From: Micromonospora sp. CCTCC AA 2012012
GTDB taxonomy: Bacteria > Actinomycetota > Actinomycetes > Mycobacteriales > Micromonosporaceae
DNA: 64,000 nucleotides
NCBI RefSeq assembly: GCF_040499845.1
Contig: NZ_CP159342.1
Span: 372,001-436,000, forward strand
Direction: 5' to 3'
Below the pieces are notes generated by a model. The model was not told the origin of the DNA, did not search any database, and worked only from the letters and a program-made list of their open reading frames with translations. The position numbers and the translations under genes are program-made. Numbering within the stretch: position 1 is the first letter of the stretch; each line of letters opens with the position of its first letter. Below are positions 1-7,908 of this stretch, piece after piece.

Positions 1-2
1 TG

Positions 3-794
3 CTCGTGGCGGCCGCGGTGGAGGCCGGGGCGCGGCGGGTGGTGGTGGGGCTGGGCGGCTCCGCCACCAACGACGGGGGCGCCGGCATGCTGACGGCGCT
101 CGGCGGCACGCCGCTGGACGAGGCCGGCCGGGCCCTGCCGTACGGGGGAGCGGCGCTGGTCGCCACCGCGACGCTGGACGGCGTGCCGCGGCTGCGCGGG
201 GTGGACCTGGTCGCCGCCACCGACGTGGACAACCCGCTGCTCGGACTGCACGGCGCCAGCAACGTCTACGGCCCGCAGAAGGGCGCGGACCGCGCCGACG
301 TGCTGCTGCTGGACGCCGCACTGGAGCGCTGGGCGGCGGTGCTGGAGAAGGACCTGCCCGGCTGCCCGCCCGGCCTCGGCGCGCTCCCCGGCGGGGGCGC
401 GGCCGGCGGGCTGGGCGCCGCGATCCTGGCGCTGGGCGGTCGCTGCGAGTCCGGCATCGGCCTGGTCGCCCGGGCCATCGGGCTGGACGCGGCGCTGGAC
501 CGCGCCGACCTGGTGATCACCGGGGAGGGCTCCTTCGACCACCAGTCGCTACGCGGCAAGGTGGTGGCCGGGGTGGCCGGGGCCGCCCGCGACCGGGGGG
601 TGCCCTGTGTGGTGCTGGCGGGACGGTTGAGCACCGGCCGGCGGGAGGCCGCCGCGGCCGGCGTCACCGAGGCGTACAGCCTGGTGGAGCACTTCGGCGG
701 CGAGGAGCGCGGCGGCGTCGAGGCGGCGATGGCCCGGCCCGCCGAGGGGCTGCGGGCGCTCGGCGCCCGGCTGGCCCGGCAGTGGAGCCGCTGA
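3..794 (+). CDS. Glycerate kinase, 5'-partial
   Basis: The window opens inside this gene; the first in-frame codon is at 3, so about the first 100 residues of a roughly 370-residue family member are missing. Glycerate kinases of the GlxK/GckA type phosphorylate D-glycerate in the cytoplasm. The visible part has the family signature GGSATNDGG (about residues 17-25), the NVYGPQKGA segment, a glycine-rich AGGLGAA loop and ITGEGSFDHQS, in the expected order. The GTG at 6 is probably an internal valine, not the start. erpA follows 160 bases downstream on the same strand; the same two families are neighbours in M. tuberculosis (Rv2205c, Rv2204c). Whether the product is 2- or 3-phosphoglycerate cannot be read from the fragment. 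Confidence 0.9.
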   Translation, partial: LVAAAVEAGARRVVVGLGGSATNDGGAGMLTALGGTPLDEAGRALPYGGAALVATATLDGVPRLRGVDLVAATDVDNPLLGLHGASNVYGPQKGADRADVLLLDAALERWAAVLEKDLPGCPPGLGALPGGGAAGGLGAAILALGGRCESGIGLVARAIGLDAALDRADLVITGEGSFDHQSLRGKVVAGVAGAARDRGVPCVVLAGRLSTGRREAAAAGVTEAYSLVEHFGGEERGGVEAAMARPAEGLRALGARLARQWSR

Positions 795-956
795 GCGGGC
801 CCGCCTGCGGCGCGGCTCACCGGGCCCGGACACGCCACCGGAGGTGACCGCGGCCGGGGCGGCGTACCATCGGTGCTGGACCACACCGGGAATCACTGGG
901 CGACGAGCGACGTTGGCCAGTGCGTCCGGACCCATACCGCGCAGGGAGATTTCCAC

Positions 957-1325
957 GTGACCACGCCAGCGCAGACCGAGTCGACCGAGGCCAAGGCCCC
1001 TACTTCCGTCGTCCTCACCGACGTCGCGGCGCAGAAGGTCAAGGCCCTGATCGAGCAGGAGGGCCGCGATGACCTGCGGCTCCGGGTCGCGGTGCAGCCG
1101 GGCGGCTGCTCCGGCCTGCGGTACCAGCTCTTCTTCGACGAGCGGTCGCTCGACGGTGACGTCGTGACCGACTTCGGCGGTGTCGAGGTCGTCGTCGACC
1201 GGATGAGCGCCCCCTACCTGGCCGGCGCGACGATCGACTTCGCCGACCGGATCGACGCCCAGGGCTTCACCATCGACAACCCGAACGCCGGCAACTCCTG
1301 CGCCTGCGGCGACTCGTTCAGCTGA
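957..1325 (+). CDS. erpA: Iron-sulfur cluster insertion protein ErpA (HesB/IscA family)
   Basis: A 122-residue A-type carrier that delivers Fe-S clusters to apoproteins in the cytoplasm. The three conserved cysteines are visible: one in the GGCSG motif and two in the C-terminal SCACGDSF motif. The start chosen is GTG 957, preceded at 943-948 by AGGGAG with 8 bases of spacing; in-frame codons upstream lack such a site and would add residues not seen in the family. A likely -10 (TACCAT) lies near 866. It stands alone between glycerate kinase and adenosine kinase and ends at a very strong hairpin (1363-1405). The respiratory Rieske protein encoded nearby is one plausible Fe-S client, but that is inference. 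Confidence 0.93.
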   Translation: MTTPAQTESTEAKAPTSVVLTDVAAQKVKALIEQEGRDDLRLRVAVQPGGCSGLRYQLFFDERSLDGDVVTDFGGVEVVVDRMSAPYLAGATIDFADRIDAQGFTIDNPNAGNSCACGDSFS

Positions 1326-1362
1326 GTCGTCCGCTCGCCCGGCCGACGTCGGGAAGCTGATC

Positions 1363-1405
1363 AGAAACGGCGGAACCATCCCTCGTGGGTGGTTCCGCCG
1401 TTTCT
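1363..1405 (+). terminator. Hairpin terminator after erpA
   Basis: Perfect 16-bp inverted repeat, AGAAACGGCGGAACCA (1363-1378) and its complement (1390-1405), with an 11-base loop. It lies 37 bases after the erpA stop and before adoK. There is no long U tract, as is usual for actinomycete hairpin terminators. Confidence 0.8.
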
Positions 1406-1527
1406 GTCGTGGCTGGGGGTTTCCCTAGAGTGACGCCCGGATGTGCGGTGGTGCACCGACCGGAGGCCGGCCGGTGACCCGGACCGGTAGGCTGACCCGC
1501 GCCGTGCTCCCGACCACGAGGGTTGAC

Positions 1528-2505
1528 ATGAAGATCGCCGTGACCGGCTCGATCGCGACCGACCACCTGATGAGCTTCCCGGGTCGCTTCGCCGACCAGC
1601 TCATCGCCGACCAGCTGGACAAGGTCTCGCTCTCCTTCCTCGTCGACGAGCTGGTGCTCCGGCGCGGCGGCACGGCCGCCAACATCGCCTTCGGCATGGC
1701 CCAGCTCGGGCTGCGCCCGGTGCTGCTCGGTGCCGTCGGCGCCGACTTCGCCGACTACCGCTCCTGGCTGGAGCGGCACGGCGTCGACTGCGACTCGGTG
1801 CACGTCAGCGAGGTCGCACACACCGCCCGGTTCGTCTGCACCACCGACACCGACATGTGCCAGATCGCGTCCTTCTACGCCGGGGCGATGAGCGAGGCGC
1901 GCAACATCGAGCTGGCCCCCGTCGCGCAGCGGCTCGGCGGCCTGGACCTGGTCCTGGTCAGCGCCAACGACCCGGCGGCGATGATCCGCCACTCGGCGGA
2001 GTGCCGGGACCGCGGCTTCGCCTTCGTGGCCGACCCGTCCCAGCAGCTCGCCCGGATGGACGGCGCGGACGTGATCGGCCTGATCGACGGCGCCGAGTAC
2101 CTGATGACCAACGAGTACGAGAAGTCGCTGCTGCAGAGCAAGGCCGGGCTGAGCGACGAGCAGCTCCTGGACCGGGTCCGGGTCCGGGTCACCACGCTGG
2201 GCAAGCAGGGCGTCGAGATCGCCGGGCGGGGCTTCGACACCATCCGGGTGCCGATCGCGCGGGAGATCCAGGCGACCGACCCGACCGGCGTCGGCGACGG
2301 CTTCCGGGCCGGCTTCTTCGCCGCCCTCAACTGGGGCGTCGGCCTGGAGCGGGCCGCCCAGGTGGGCTGCCTGCTCGCCACCCTGGTGCTGGAGAACTTC
2401 GGCGGCCAGGAGTACGAGGTCCGCCGTGACCTCTTCGTCAAGCGGCTGGCCGAGTCGTACGGCGACGCGGCAGCCGACGAGGTCCGGCCGCACCTGCTGC
2501 CCTGA
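1528..2505 (+). CDS. adoK: Adenosine kinase, PfkB/ribokinase family
   Basis: A 325-residue cytoplasmic sugar kinase. The N-terminus MKIAVTGSIATDHLMSFPGR and the segments SFYAGAMSEARNI, ADPSQQLA and the anion-hole/catalytic-base motif DPTGVGDGFRAGF match, from memory, M. tuberculosis adenosine kinase (Rv2202c), which is of the PfkB type unlike eukaryotic enzymes. It would convert adenosine to AMP in purine salvage; a broader carbohydrate kinase role is the alternative. ATG 1528 is chosen because GAGGG (1518-1522) lies 5 bases upstream and the protein starts exactly at the conserved MKIAVTGSIATDH. The neighbourhood (glycerate kinase, erpA, then ctaC-ctaF) matches the mycobacterial order. Confidence 0.9.
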   Translation: MKIAVTGSIATDHLMSFPGRFADQLIADQLDKVSLSFLVDELVLRRGGTAANIAFGMAQLGLRPVLLGAVGADFADYRSWLERHGVDCDSVHVSEVAHTARFVCTTDTDMCQIASFYAGAMSEARNIELAPVAQRLGGLDLVLVSANDPAAMIRHSAECRDRGFAFVADPSQQLARMDGADVIGLIDGAEYLMTNEYEKSLLQSKAGLSDEQLLDRVRVRVTTLGKQGVEIAGRGFDTIRVPIAREIQATDPTGVGDGFRAGFFAALNWGVGLERAAQVGCLLATLVLENFGGQEYEVRRDLFVKRLAESYGDAAADEVRPHLLP

Positions 2506-2509
2506 CACC

Positions 2510-2548
2510 GGTGGCGCAGGGGCCCCACCGAGGGCTCCTGCGCTCACC
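2510..2548. terminator. Bidirectional hairpin between adoK and the tusA-like gene
   Basis: Arms 2510-2525 and 2532-2548 form a near-perfect stem (one bulge, one G-T pair) around a short loop, just after the adoK stop and overlapping the last codon of the convergent tusA-like gene. It would serve both strands. Confidence 0.6.
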
Positions 2549-2771
2549 CCAGTCGGCGCACGTCATAGCCGGGGCCGTCGGGGGAGGCGCCGACGAACTC
2601 CTGGCCGCGCATCCGGCACCAGGCCGGGATGTCCACCGCCGCCGCCGGGTCGTCGGCGAGCACCCGGACCACCGTCCCGACCGGCAGCTCCGGCAGCCGG
2701 CGGGCGAGATTGATCACCGGCAGCGGGCAGCGCTGCCCCCGGCAGTCGAGCACCTCGTCCGGTCCGCTCAC
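2544..2771 (-). CDS. TusA/SirA-like sulfur carrier protein
   Basis: A 75-residue protein with the conserved CPxP motif (RGQRCPLPVINLA, about residues 11-23), whose cysteine carries persulfide sulfur in TusA/YedF/SirA proteins. It starts at GTG 2771, preceded by GGAGGTC inside a tandem repeat, and this GTG overlaps the stop of a 20-codon ORF (GTGA). The gene upstream on the same strand is a cysteine desulfurase, the natural sulfur donor for TusA, so the pair looks like a sulfur relay. The final acceptor (tRNA thiolation, molybdenum cofactor or another) cannot be told from the window. Confidence 0.85.
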   Translation of the reverse strand: MSGPDEVLDCRGQRCPLPVINLARRLPELPVGTVVRVLADDPAAAVDIPAWCRMRGQEFVGASPDGPGYDVRRLG

Positions 2772-2898
2772 AGGCCGACCTCCGTTCGCGACTGCGGGGC
2801 TCGCAAGGGCGGCTCACTCCTCGCGCTCACAGGCCGACCTCCGTTCGCGACTGCGGGGCTCGCAGGGGCGGCTCACTCCTCGCGCTCACAGGCCGACC
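2767..2898 (-). repeat. 59-bp tandem repeat between desulfurase and tusA-like gene
   Basis: Two nearly identical 59-bp units (2767-2825 and 2826-2884) followed by a 14-base partial third (2885-2898). Each has a 36-base core (2789-2824 and 2848-2883) containing, on the minus strand, GCGAGGAGTG and the small hairpin CTGCG-AGCCC-CGCAG, then GGAGGTCGG and CTGTGAGC. The same core occurs on the plus strand at 58461-58496 and 58524-58559 with two differences in 36 bases. It supplies the ribosome binding site and GTG of the tusA-like gene. Confidence 0.9.
2768..2889 (-). other. Two 20-codon ORFs chained by GTGA overlaps
   Basis: On the minus strand the desulfurase stop (TGA 2888-2886) overlaps a GTG (2889-2887) opening a 20-codon ORF, VSARSEPPLRAPQSRTEVGL, whose TGA (2829-2827) overlaps the next GTG (2830-2828). 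The second copy encodes the same peptide and ends at TGA 2770-2768, overlapping the GTG of the tusA-like gene. GGAGGTC precedes the second and third starts at suitable spacing. Whether the peptides are made or the chain only carries ribosomes to tusA is unknown. Confidence 0.55.
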
Positions 2899-4037
2899 AC
2901 CCCGGCCTCGGCGCGCAGGTCGGCGACGATCCCCGGCAGCTCGGCGAGGAAGCGGTCCACGTCCGCCGCGGTGGTCTCCCGGTGCAGCGACACCCGCACG
3001 TTGCCGTGCGACAGCACCCCCATCGCCTCCAGCACGTGCGACGGCCGCAGCGTCGACGAGGTGCAGGAGGAGCCGGAGGAGACGGCGAAGCCACGCCGGT
3101 CCAGCGCGTGCAGCAGCGCCTCGCCGTCCACGTACAGGCAGGAGAAGGTCACCAGGTGGGGGAGCCGGTCGACCGGGTCGCCGACCACCTCCACGTCCGG
3201 GACCTCGGCCGCCACCCGGGCCCGGATCCGATCCACCAGCGGCGCCAGCCGGGCCGCCTCGGCCGCCGCGTCGGCCGTCGCCGCGCGCAGGCTCGCCGCC
3301 GCCGCCACGACCGCCGGCAGGTTCACCACCCCGGGGGTACGCCCCGACTCCCGTTCGTCGGCCGGATAGGGCGACTCCCAGCGGGTGCCCTTGCGGACGA
3401 CCAGCAGCCCGACGCCGGGCGGCCCACCCCACTTGTGCGCACTGGCGGTCAGCACCGACCAGCCCGCCGGCACCGGCACCCGGCCGACCAGCTGCGCCGC
3501 GTCGACGTGCAGCGGCACGCCCGCCCCGGCGCAGGCGGCCGCCGCCGCGGGCACCGGCTGGACGGTCCCCACCTCGTGGCTGGCCCCGATCAGCGTGGCG
3601 AAGGCCACGCCGGGTGCCGCCACCGCGGCCGACCAGGCGTCCAGGTCGAGTCGACCGGCCCGGTCCACCGGCACCGGGACGGCCGTGCCGCCGGCCGCCA
3701 CGTGTCGCTCGGCGGCGTGCAGCACGGCGGAGTGCTCGATCGCGGAGTGCACGAGCGTCGTGCCGACCCGCCGTCGCCCGGTCAGGCCGCCGAGCACGGC
3801 GGCGTGCGCCGCGGTCGTACCGCTGGGGGTGAAGGAGACCTCGTCGGCGCGGACGCCGAGGGTCTGCGCGGTGGCCTCGCGGGCGGCGTCGAGCAGCTGG
3901 CGGGCCCGGCGGGCCTGGGTGTAGAGCCTGCCGGGATCGGCCCAGCCGTCGTCCAGCGCGGCCAGCAGGGCCTGCCGGGCGACCGGGTGCAGCGGCGCGG
4001 CGGTCGCCGCGTCGAGATAGACCGGGGGCGCGCTCAT
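2886..4037 (-). CDS. Cysteine desulfurase, NifS/IscS-like class V aminotransferase fold
   Basis: A 383-residue PLP enzyme that takes sulfur from cysteine as an enzyme-bound persulfide. Visible features: N-terminal YLDAATAAPLHP, the cofactor pocket HVDAAQLVGR, the PLP lysine in SAHKWGGPPG (about residues 203-212) and the catalytic cysteine in the mobile loop SSGSSCTSS near residue 323. It sits immediately upstream of a TusA-like carrier and is not near suf genes, which favours a thiolation relay over general Fe-S assembly, although it could donate to ErpA clients. ATG 4037 has no ribosome binding site; a TAGCGT element 8 bases upstream suggests a leaderless transcript. The 3' end runs into a tandem repeat. 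Confidence 0.9.
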   Translation of the reverse strand: MSAPPVYLDAATAAPLHPVARQALLAALDDGWADPGRLYTQARRARQLLDAAREATAQTLGVRADEVSFTPSGTTAAHAAVLGGLTGRRRVGTTLVHSAIEHSAVLHAAERHVAAGGTAVPVPVDRAGRLDLDAWSAAVAAPGVAFATLIGASHEVGTVQPVPAAAAACAGAGVPLHVDAAQLVGRVPVPAGWSVLTASAHKWGGPPGVGLLVVRKGTRWESPYPADERESGRTPGVVNLPAVVAAAASLRAATADAAAEAARLAPLVDRIRARVAAEVPDVEVVGDPVDRLPHLVTFSCLYVDGEALLHALDRRGFAVSSGSSCTSSTLRPSHVLEAMGVLSHGNVRVSLHRETTAADVDRFLAELPGIVADLRAEAGVVGL

Positions 4038-4045
4038 GGAGTCAG

Positions 4046-4051
4046 ACGCTA
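4046..4051 (-). promoter_or_regulatory. -10 element of the cysteine desulfurase gene, leaderless layout
   Basis: TAGCGT on the minus strand, 8 bases before ATG 4037, with no Shine-Dalgarno sequence between. The transcript would start at or next to the ATG. Confidence 0.5.
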
Positions 4052-4208
4052 TCGCGCCGGTATGCCCGGGATCCCCCCGATGGGGGCGGAGAGTGACCCC
4101 ACCACGGTCCGGCCCCTCATGGTCGAGTAATCTGCGACCGTCGGTGACGCCTTTGCCGTCGGCGTAGAGAAGAACAACCGCCGCGGCGCGCTAGGGAGGC
4201 AGGACCAG

Positions 4209-5180
4209 GTGGTCGCAAGGAGTTCGGAGGTACGGCCGTCGGCCGTACGGCACAACGCTTCCCCAGGGGCCGGTGGGCGCCGGCGGCGTGGTGCTGGTCG
4301 GCTGGCCGGGCTCGGTCTCGGCGGAGCGGCGTTGCTGGTTCTGCTCACCGGCTGCGATGTCGGCAAGACGTTCGGCGGCTTCGGCTGGCCGCAGGGCGGC
4401 ATCACCCCCGAGTCGCACCGGATGTACGACCTGTGGATCGCCTCCTGCATCGCGGCGCTCGCGGTCGGCGTCTTCGTCTGGGGTCTGATCTTCTGGTGCG
4501 TGGTCCGCTACCGGAAGCGCGGCAACGAGCTGCCGGTGCAGACCCGCTACAACATGCCGATGGAGTTCCTCTACACCATCGCGCCGATCCTGATCGTCTC
4601 CGTGCTCTTCTACTACACGGCGATCGTGCAGACGGACGTGAACAAGACGACGAAGAACCCCGACGTCACCGTCGAGGTCGTCGCCTTCAAGTGGAACTGG
4701 CAGTTCAACTACCGCGACGGCCAGGGCCGCGACGCCAACACCGTCGCCTCGACGCTGGGCACCAGCGAGGTCATCCCGGTCCTGGTGCTGCCGACCGGCA
4801 AGTCGATCCGGTTCGAGGAGCAGAGCCGCGACGTCATCCACTCCTTCTGGGTGCCGGAGCTGCTGTTCAAGCGGGACGTCATGCCGGGCAACGTGCGCAA
4901 CGTCTTCGAGGTCTCCAGCCTCGACCAGGAGGGCGCGTACGTCGGCCGCTGCGCGGAACTCTGCGGCAGCTACCACGCCTTCATGAACTTCGAGCTGCGC
5001 GTCGTCTCCCCGGAGAAGTACGACCAGTTCCTCGCGGCGAAGAAGGCCGGCAAGTCGACGCAGGAAGCGCTCACCGCCATCGGTGAGAACCCGTACGCGA
5101 CGACGACCGAGCCGTTCAAGACGCGCCGCAACACGGCCAACTTCAACCCGGACAGCGCCTCCGCCGGCGCGGGAAGCTGA
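4209..5180 (+). CDS. ctaC: Cytochrome c oxidase subunit II (CuA subunit), lipoprotein
   Basis: A 323-residue membrane subunit of the aa3 oxidase that takes electrons from cytochrome c and passes them to subunit I. After an Arg-rich leader there is a hydrophobic segment ending in the lipobox LLTGC (about residue 49), then two membrane helices and a periplasmic cupredoxin domain. The binuclear CuA ligands are intact: His in DVIHSFW and the CAELCGSYHAFM cluster. GTG 4209 is preceded by GGGAGG (4194-4199). A TAATCT near 4128-4133 is a candidate -10. ctaF follows 10 bases downstream; the usual ctaD between them is absent. Confidence 0.96.
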   Translation: MVARSSEVRPSAVRHNASPGAGGRRRRGAGRLAGLGLGGAALLVLLTGCDVGKTFGGFGWPQGGITPESHRMYDLWIASCIAALAVGVFVWGLIFWCVVRYRKRGNELPVQTRYNMPMEFLYTIAPILIVSVLFYYTAIVQTDVNKTTKNPDVTVEVVAFKWNWQFNYRDGQGRDANTVASTLGTSEVIPVLVLPTGKSIRFEEQSRDVIHSFWVPELLFKRDVMPGNVRNVFEVSSLDQEGAYVGRCAELCGSYHAFMNFELRVVSPEKYDQFLAAKKAGKSTQEALTAIGENPYATTTEPFKTRRNTANFNPDSASAGAGS

Positions 5181-5190
5181 GGGGGCGGGC

Positions 5191-5616
5191 ATGAAGACCG
5201 AGTGGCGGATCTTCCTGATCATCGCGACGTTCCTGCTGGGTGCCACGATCCTCTACGGTGCCTGGACCGCCGGTGAGTCCGGCCGGGTCGAGTGGGTCGG
5301 CACGGTGGCCCTGCTGCTGTCGTTCCTGCTCTGCTCGATGTGCGGCGGCTTCTTCTGGTTCGTGTCCCGCCGCATCGACCTGCGCCCCGAGGACCGGGCG
5401 GACGGCGAGATCGCCGACGGTGCCGGCGAGATCGGCTTCTTCAGCCCGGGCAGCTACTGGCCGTTCGGCCTGGCGCTGGCCGCCGCGCTCGCCGGCCTCG
5501 GCCTGGTGTACTGGCAGTTCTGGCTGCTGGGCCTCGGCCTGGTGTCGGTCATCTTCGCCGCCTGCGGCCTGCTCTTCGAGTACTACACGGGCACCCGGCG
5601 CACCGCCGAGCACTGA
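5191..5616 (+). CDS. ctaF: Cytochrome c oxidase subunit IV, actinobacterial type
   Basis: A 141-residue integral membrane protein with four predicted helices (two before and two after a charged loop RRIDLRPEDRADGEI), matching the small actinobacterial subunit IV of the aa3 oxidase (M. tuberculosis Rv2199c, S. coelicolor CtaF). It stabilises the oxidase within the bc1-aa3 supercomplex. ATG 5191 lies 10 bases after the ctaC stop, with GAGGGGG upstream, so the two are co-transcribed and probably translationally linked. A U-rich hairpin terminator (5631-5671) ends this two-gene operon. Confidence 0.93.
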   Translation: MKTEWRIFLIIATFLLGATILYGAWTAGESGRVEWVGTVALLLSFLLCSMCGGFFWFVSRRIDLRPEDRADGEIADGAGEIGFFSPGSYWPFGLALAAALAGLGLVYWQFWLLGLGLVSVIFAACGLLFEYYTGTRRTAEH

Positions 5617-5630
5617 CCCGCACAGCACCT

Positions 5631-5671
5631 CGAAAGCCCGCCTTCCCCAGGGGAGGCGGGCTTTCGTTTTT
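5631..5671 (+). terminator. Rho-independent terminator of ctaC-ctaF
   Basis: CGAAAGCCCGCCT (5631-5643) pairs perfectly with its complement at 5654-5666, and the loop can extend the stem by further C-G pairs. TTTTT follows directly (5667-5671), a textbook U tract that is rare in this GC-rich sequence. Confidence 0.9.
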
Positions 5672-5782
5672 GCCTCTGCCGTCGGCGCGAGGGTCGGGCC
5701 GACGGCGCGAGCCGGCTGCGGAGGCCCGGGGTCAGGCCCCGTCGGCGCTCACGCCGTGGTGGTGGTCAGGCCGTGGTGGTGG

Positions 5783-5986
5783 TCAGGCGGCGCGGCGGTG
5801 GGCCGAGGGCCGGCTGCGGCGCGCCAGGCGCGGGGCGTGGAAGGCGAAGGTGGCGATCAGCACCGCCGCGCCGCACCCGGTGCAGACCAGCTCGGGGCAG
5901 TCGGCACCGTGGTCGTCGACGCAGGGCGGCATCTCGAACAGCTGAACGCCCTCGCAGGTGTCGCAGTAGAGCTCGCGGTCCGACAC
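5783..5986 (-). CDS. Small zinc-ribbon protein, function unknown
   Basis: A 67-residue protein with two CxxC knuckles (CDTC near the N-terminus and CTGC about 28 residues later) plus two cysteines between them, consistent with a single zinc-binding ribbon, then an Arg-rich tail ending HRRAA. The start is GTG 5986, preceded on the minus strand by GAGGAGAC; longer in-frame readings upstream are low-complexity. I recognise no enzyme family. It lies alone between the ctaC-ctaF terminator and trpD. It could bind nucleic acid or be a small regulatory protein, but nothing in the sequence decides this. Confidence 0.7.
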   Translation of the reverse strand: MSDRELYCDTCEGVQLFEMPPCVDDHGADCPELVCTGCGAAVLIATFAFHAPRLARRSRPSAHRRAA

Positions 5987-6289
5987 GGGCGTCTCCTCTC
6001 GCTCCGGTGCCCGCCGACGGGCAGGGCCGCCATCGGCGGAAAACGGAAAATTACTCCCGTGTAGTTTGGCACGCCGGTCCGACACTTCCGGACCGGGCCC
6101 GCCCCGCGACGGCCGGTACGCCGCCATCGACACGGTCACCCTCTGGGTACCACCCACCCCCGACAGTCCCGTCAGCCGACGGCCCGCACGCCGGGGTGCG
6201 GGGGGCGCCGCGCGCGGCGGCAGCGGGGGAGTCCGGAAGCGGGACCGCAGGGAAAGGCGCGGCGGCGGCCGGGAGATCGGCGGCCAGGT
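5987..6289. other. Intergenic stretch between zinc-ribbon gene and trpD
   Basis: About 300 bases with no convincing gene. An AT-rich patch at about 6036-6070 (GAAAATTACTCCCGTGTAG on the plus strand) is unusual for this sequence and lies 50-80 bases upstream of the minus-strand zinc-ribbon gene, so it is the likely promoter region. The rest is GC-rich with no strong hairpin that I can see. Confidence 0.4.
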
Positions 6290-7336
6290 TCAGAGGGAGC
6301 GGGCGACCTCGAGCCAGCGGTCGAGGGCGCGGGCGGCGGCGCCGGAGTCGACGGACTCGGCGGCCCGCGCCATCCCGGCCCGCAACGCCTCGTGCAGGTC
6401 ACCGTCGAGCGGGCCCTGGGTGGCCAGCGCGGCGGCCGCGTTGACCAGCACGGCGTCCCGGACCGGGCCGGGCTCGCCGGCCAGCAGCCGACGGGCCACA
6501 CCGGCGTTGTACGCGGCGTCCCCGCCCCGCAGGTCGGCCAGGGTGGCCCGGGGTACCCCGAGGTCGGCCGCGTCCAGCAGCGCCTCCCTGACGGTGCCCT
6601 GCTGGGCCACCCAGACGCGGGTCGGCGCGGCGGTGGTGAACTCGTCGAGCCCGTCCTCGCCGCGCAGCACGATCACCGAGTCACCGCGAGCGGCGAAGAC
6701 GGCGGCCATCACGGGGGCCATCCGCAGATCGAAGCAGCCGACCGCGCCGGCCCGGGGGCGGGCGGGGTTGGTCAGCGGACCGAGGAAGTTGAACGCGGTG
6801 GGCACGCCGATCTCCCGGCGGACCGGGCCGGCGTGCCGCATGCCCGGGTGGAACCGGGCGGCGAAGCAGAAGCCGATGCCCGCCTCCGCCACGCACTCGG
6901 CGACCTGCTCGGGGCCGAGGTCCAGCGGGATGCCGAAGTGTTCGAGCAGGTCCGCGGTGCCGCAGAGGGACGAGGCGGCGCGGTTGCCGTGCTTCACCAC
7001 CCGGACCCCGGCGCCGGCCACCACCAGGGCGGTCATGGTGGAGATGTTCACCGTGTGCGCGAGGTCACCGCCGGTGCCGACCACGTCCAGCGCGGTGCGC
7101 CGCAGCTCCTCCGGCAGGTGCACCTCGACCGACCGGCCGAGCATCGCCTCGACCAGCCCGGCCAGCTCGGCCGGGGTCTCGCCCTTGGCGCGCAGCGCGA
7201 CCGCGAAGGCGGCCACCTGCGCCGGGCTGGCCGCCCCGGTCATGATCTCGTCCATCGCCCACGAGGTGTCGGCGGTGGAGAGCTCCTCGCCGCGCAGCAG
7301 CGCGTTGAGCAGCAGCGGCCAGGTCCGTTCGCCCAT
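6290..7336 (-). CDS. trpD: Anthranilate phosphoribosyltransferase
   Basis: A 348-residue enzyme of tryptophan synthesis that joins anthranilate and PRPP. The PRPP-binding motif [16 protein letters not shown] (about residues 87-102), [13 protein letters not shown] and the metal-binding segment GEDGLDEFT are intact, and the length is normal. Start ATG 7336 has GGGAGG upstream. No other trp gene is in the window; stand-alone trpD next to the cytochrome bc1 locus is a known actinobacterial arrangement (Rv2192c beside ctaE; SCO2147 beside qcrB). Here it lies on the opposite strand to ctaE-qcrCAB, upstream of them. Confidence 0.96.
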   Translation of the reverse strand: MGERTWPLLLNALLRGEELSTADTSWAMDEIMTGAASPAQVAAFAVALRAKGETPAELAGLVEAMLGRSVEVHLPEELRRTALDVVGTGGDLAHTVNISTMTALVVAGAGVRVVKHGNRAASSLCGTADLLEHFGIPLDLGPEQVAECVAEAGIGFCFAARFHPGMRHAGPVRREIGVPTAFNFLGPLTNPARPRAGAVGCFDLRMAPVMAAVFAARGDSVIVLRGEDGLDEFTTAAPTRVWVAQQGTVREALLDAADLGVPRATLADLRGGDAAYNAGVARRLLAGEPGPVRDAVLVNAAAALATQGPLDGDLHEALRAGMARAAESVDSGAAARALDRWLEVARSL

Positions 7337-7416
7337 GGTGGGCCTCCCGAGCGTGCGGATGGGGGTGGAACGGCGGCGACGCCACGGCCGCGGTGCCGTG
7401 GCGTCGGGGAGTCCGG

Positions 7417-7815
7417 TCAGGCGGCGGCGGGCGTCCGCCGGAGCACCTCGGCGACGGTCGTGCCGGTGGTCACCGGGTCGAGCGGGTGCAGCAGGGTGGC
7501 GTCGACCTGGGCGTACGCGGCCAGCCAGCGGTCGGCGGCGCGGGCGATCACCACGCAGGTGGGCGGGGCGTCGTCGCGGTCGTCCTTGATCTGCCGGGCG
7601 ATGCCGATGCCGCCGCCCGGGGAGGCCTCACCGTCGAGCAGGAGCAGGTCGATCTCGTAGTCGTCGACCAGGCGCACGCACTCGGCGTAGTCGGCGGCCT
7701 CGACGAACTCGATCTCCAGGCCGGGCGCCGGCCGGGTGCCGACGGCCAGCCGCATCCGGTCCCGGACCAACGGGTCGTCGCTGTAGAGCAGGACGGTGCA
7801 CAGACGATCGCTCAT
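7417..7815 (-). CDS. Stand-alone response-regulator receiver-like domain
   Basis: A 132-residue protein with a CheY-like pattern: the acidic pair in [13 protein letters not shown] near the N-terminus, a putative phospho-acceptor Asp in [15 protein letters not shown], and an alpha/beta succession to the end. No DNA-binding or enzymatic output domain follows. Position 57-type acceptor and acidic pocket appear kept, but the usual lysine in the fifth strand is not obvious, so phosphorylation is uncertain. Start ATG 7815 is the family-like choice; GTG 7833 is possible. No histidine kinase is adjacent. It lies between trpD and the ctaG-like gene on the same strand. Confidence 0.7.
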   Translation of the reverse strand: MSDRLCTVLLYSDDPLVRDRMRLAVGTRPAPGLEIEFVEAADYAECVRLVDDYEIDLLLLDGEASPGGGIGIARQIKDDRDDAPPTCVVIARAADRWLAAYAQVDATLLHPLDPVTTGTTVAEVLRRTPAAA

Positions 7816-7908
7816 GGCTGGCTTGACTCCCACCTTCGTAGCTGCCCGCCGATCGTAGCGGGCATCACATTCCGTCGGGTGAGCCGCCCCGCGTACCCCT
7901 CCGGTGGG

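Noticed and set aside
2767..2898. Tandem repeat considered as a CRISPR or attachment site
   Set aside because: Adjacent repeats with no spacers; no integrase or tRNA gene nearby.
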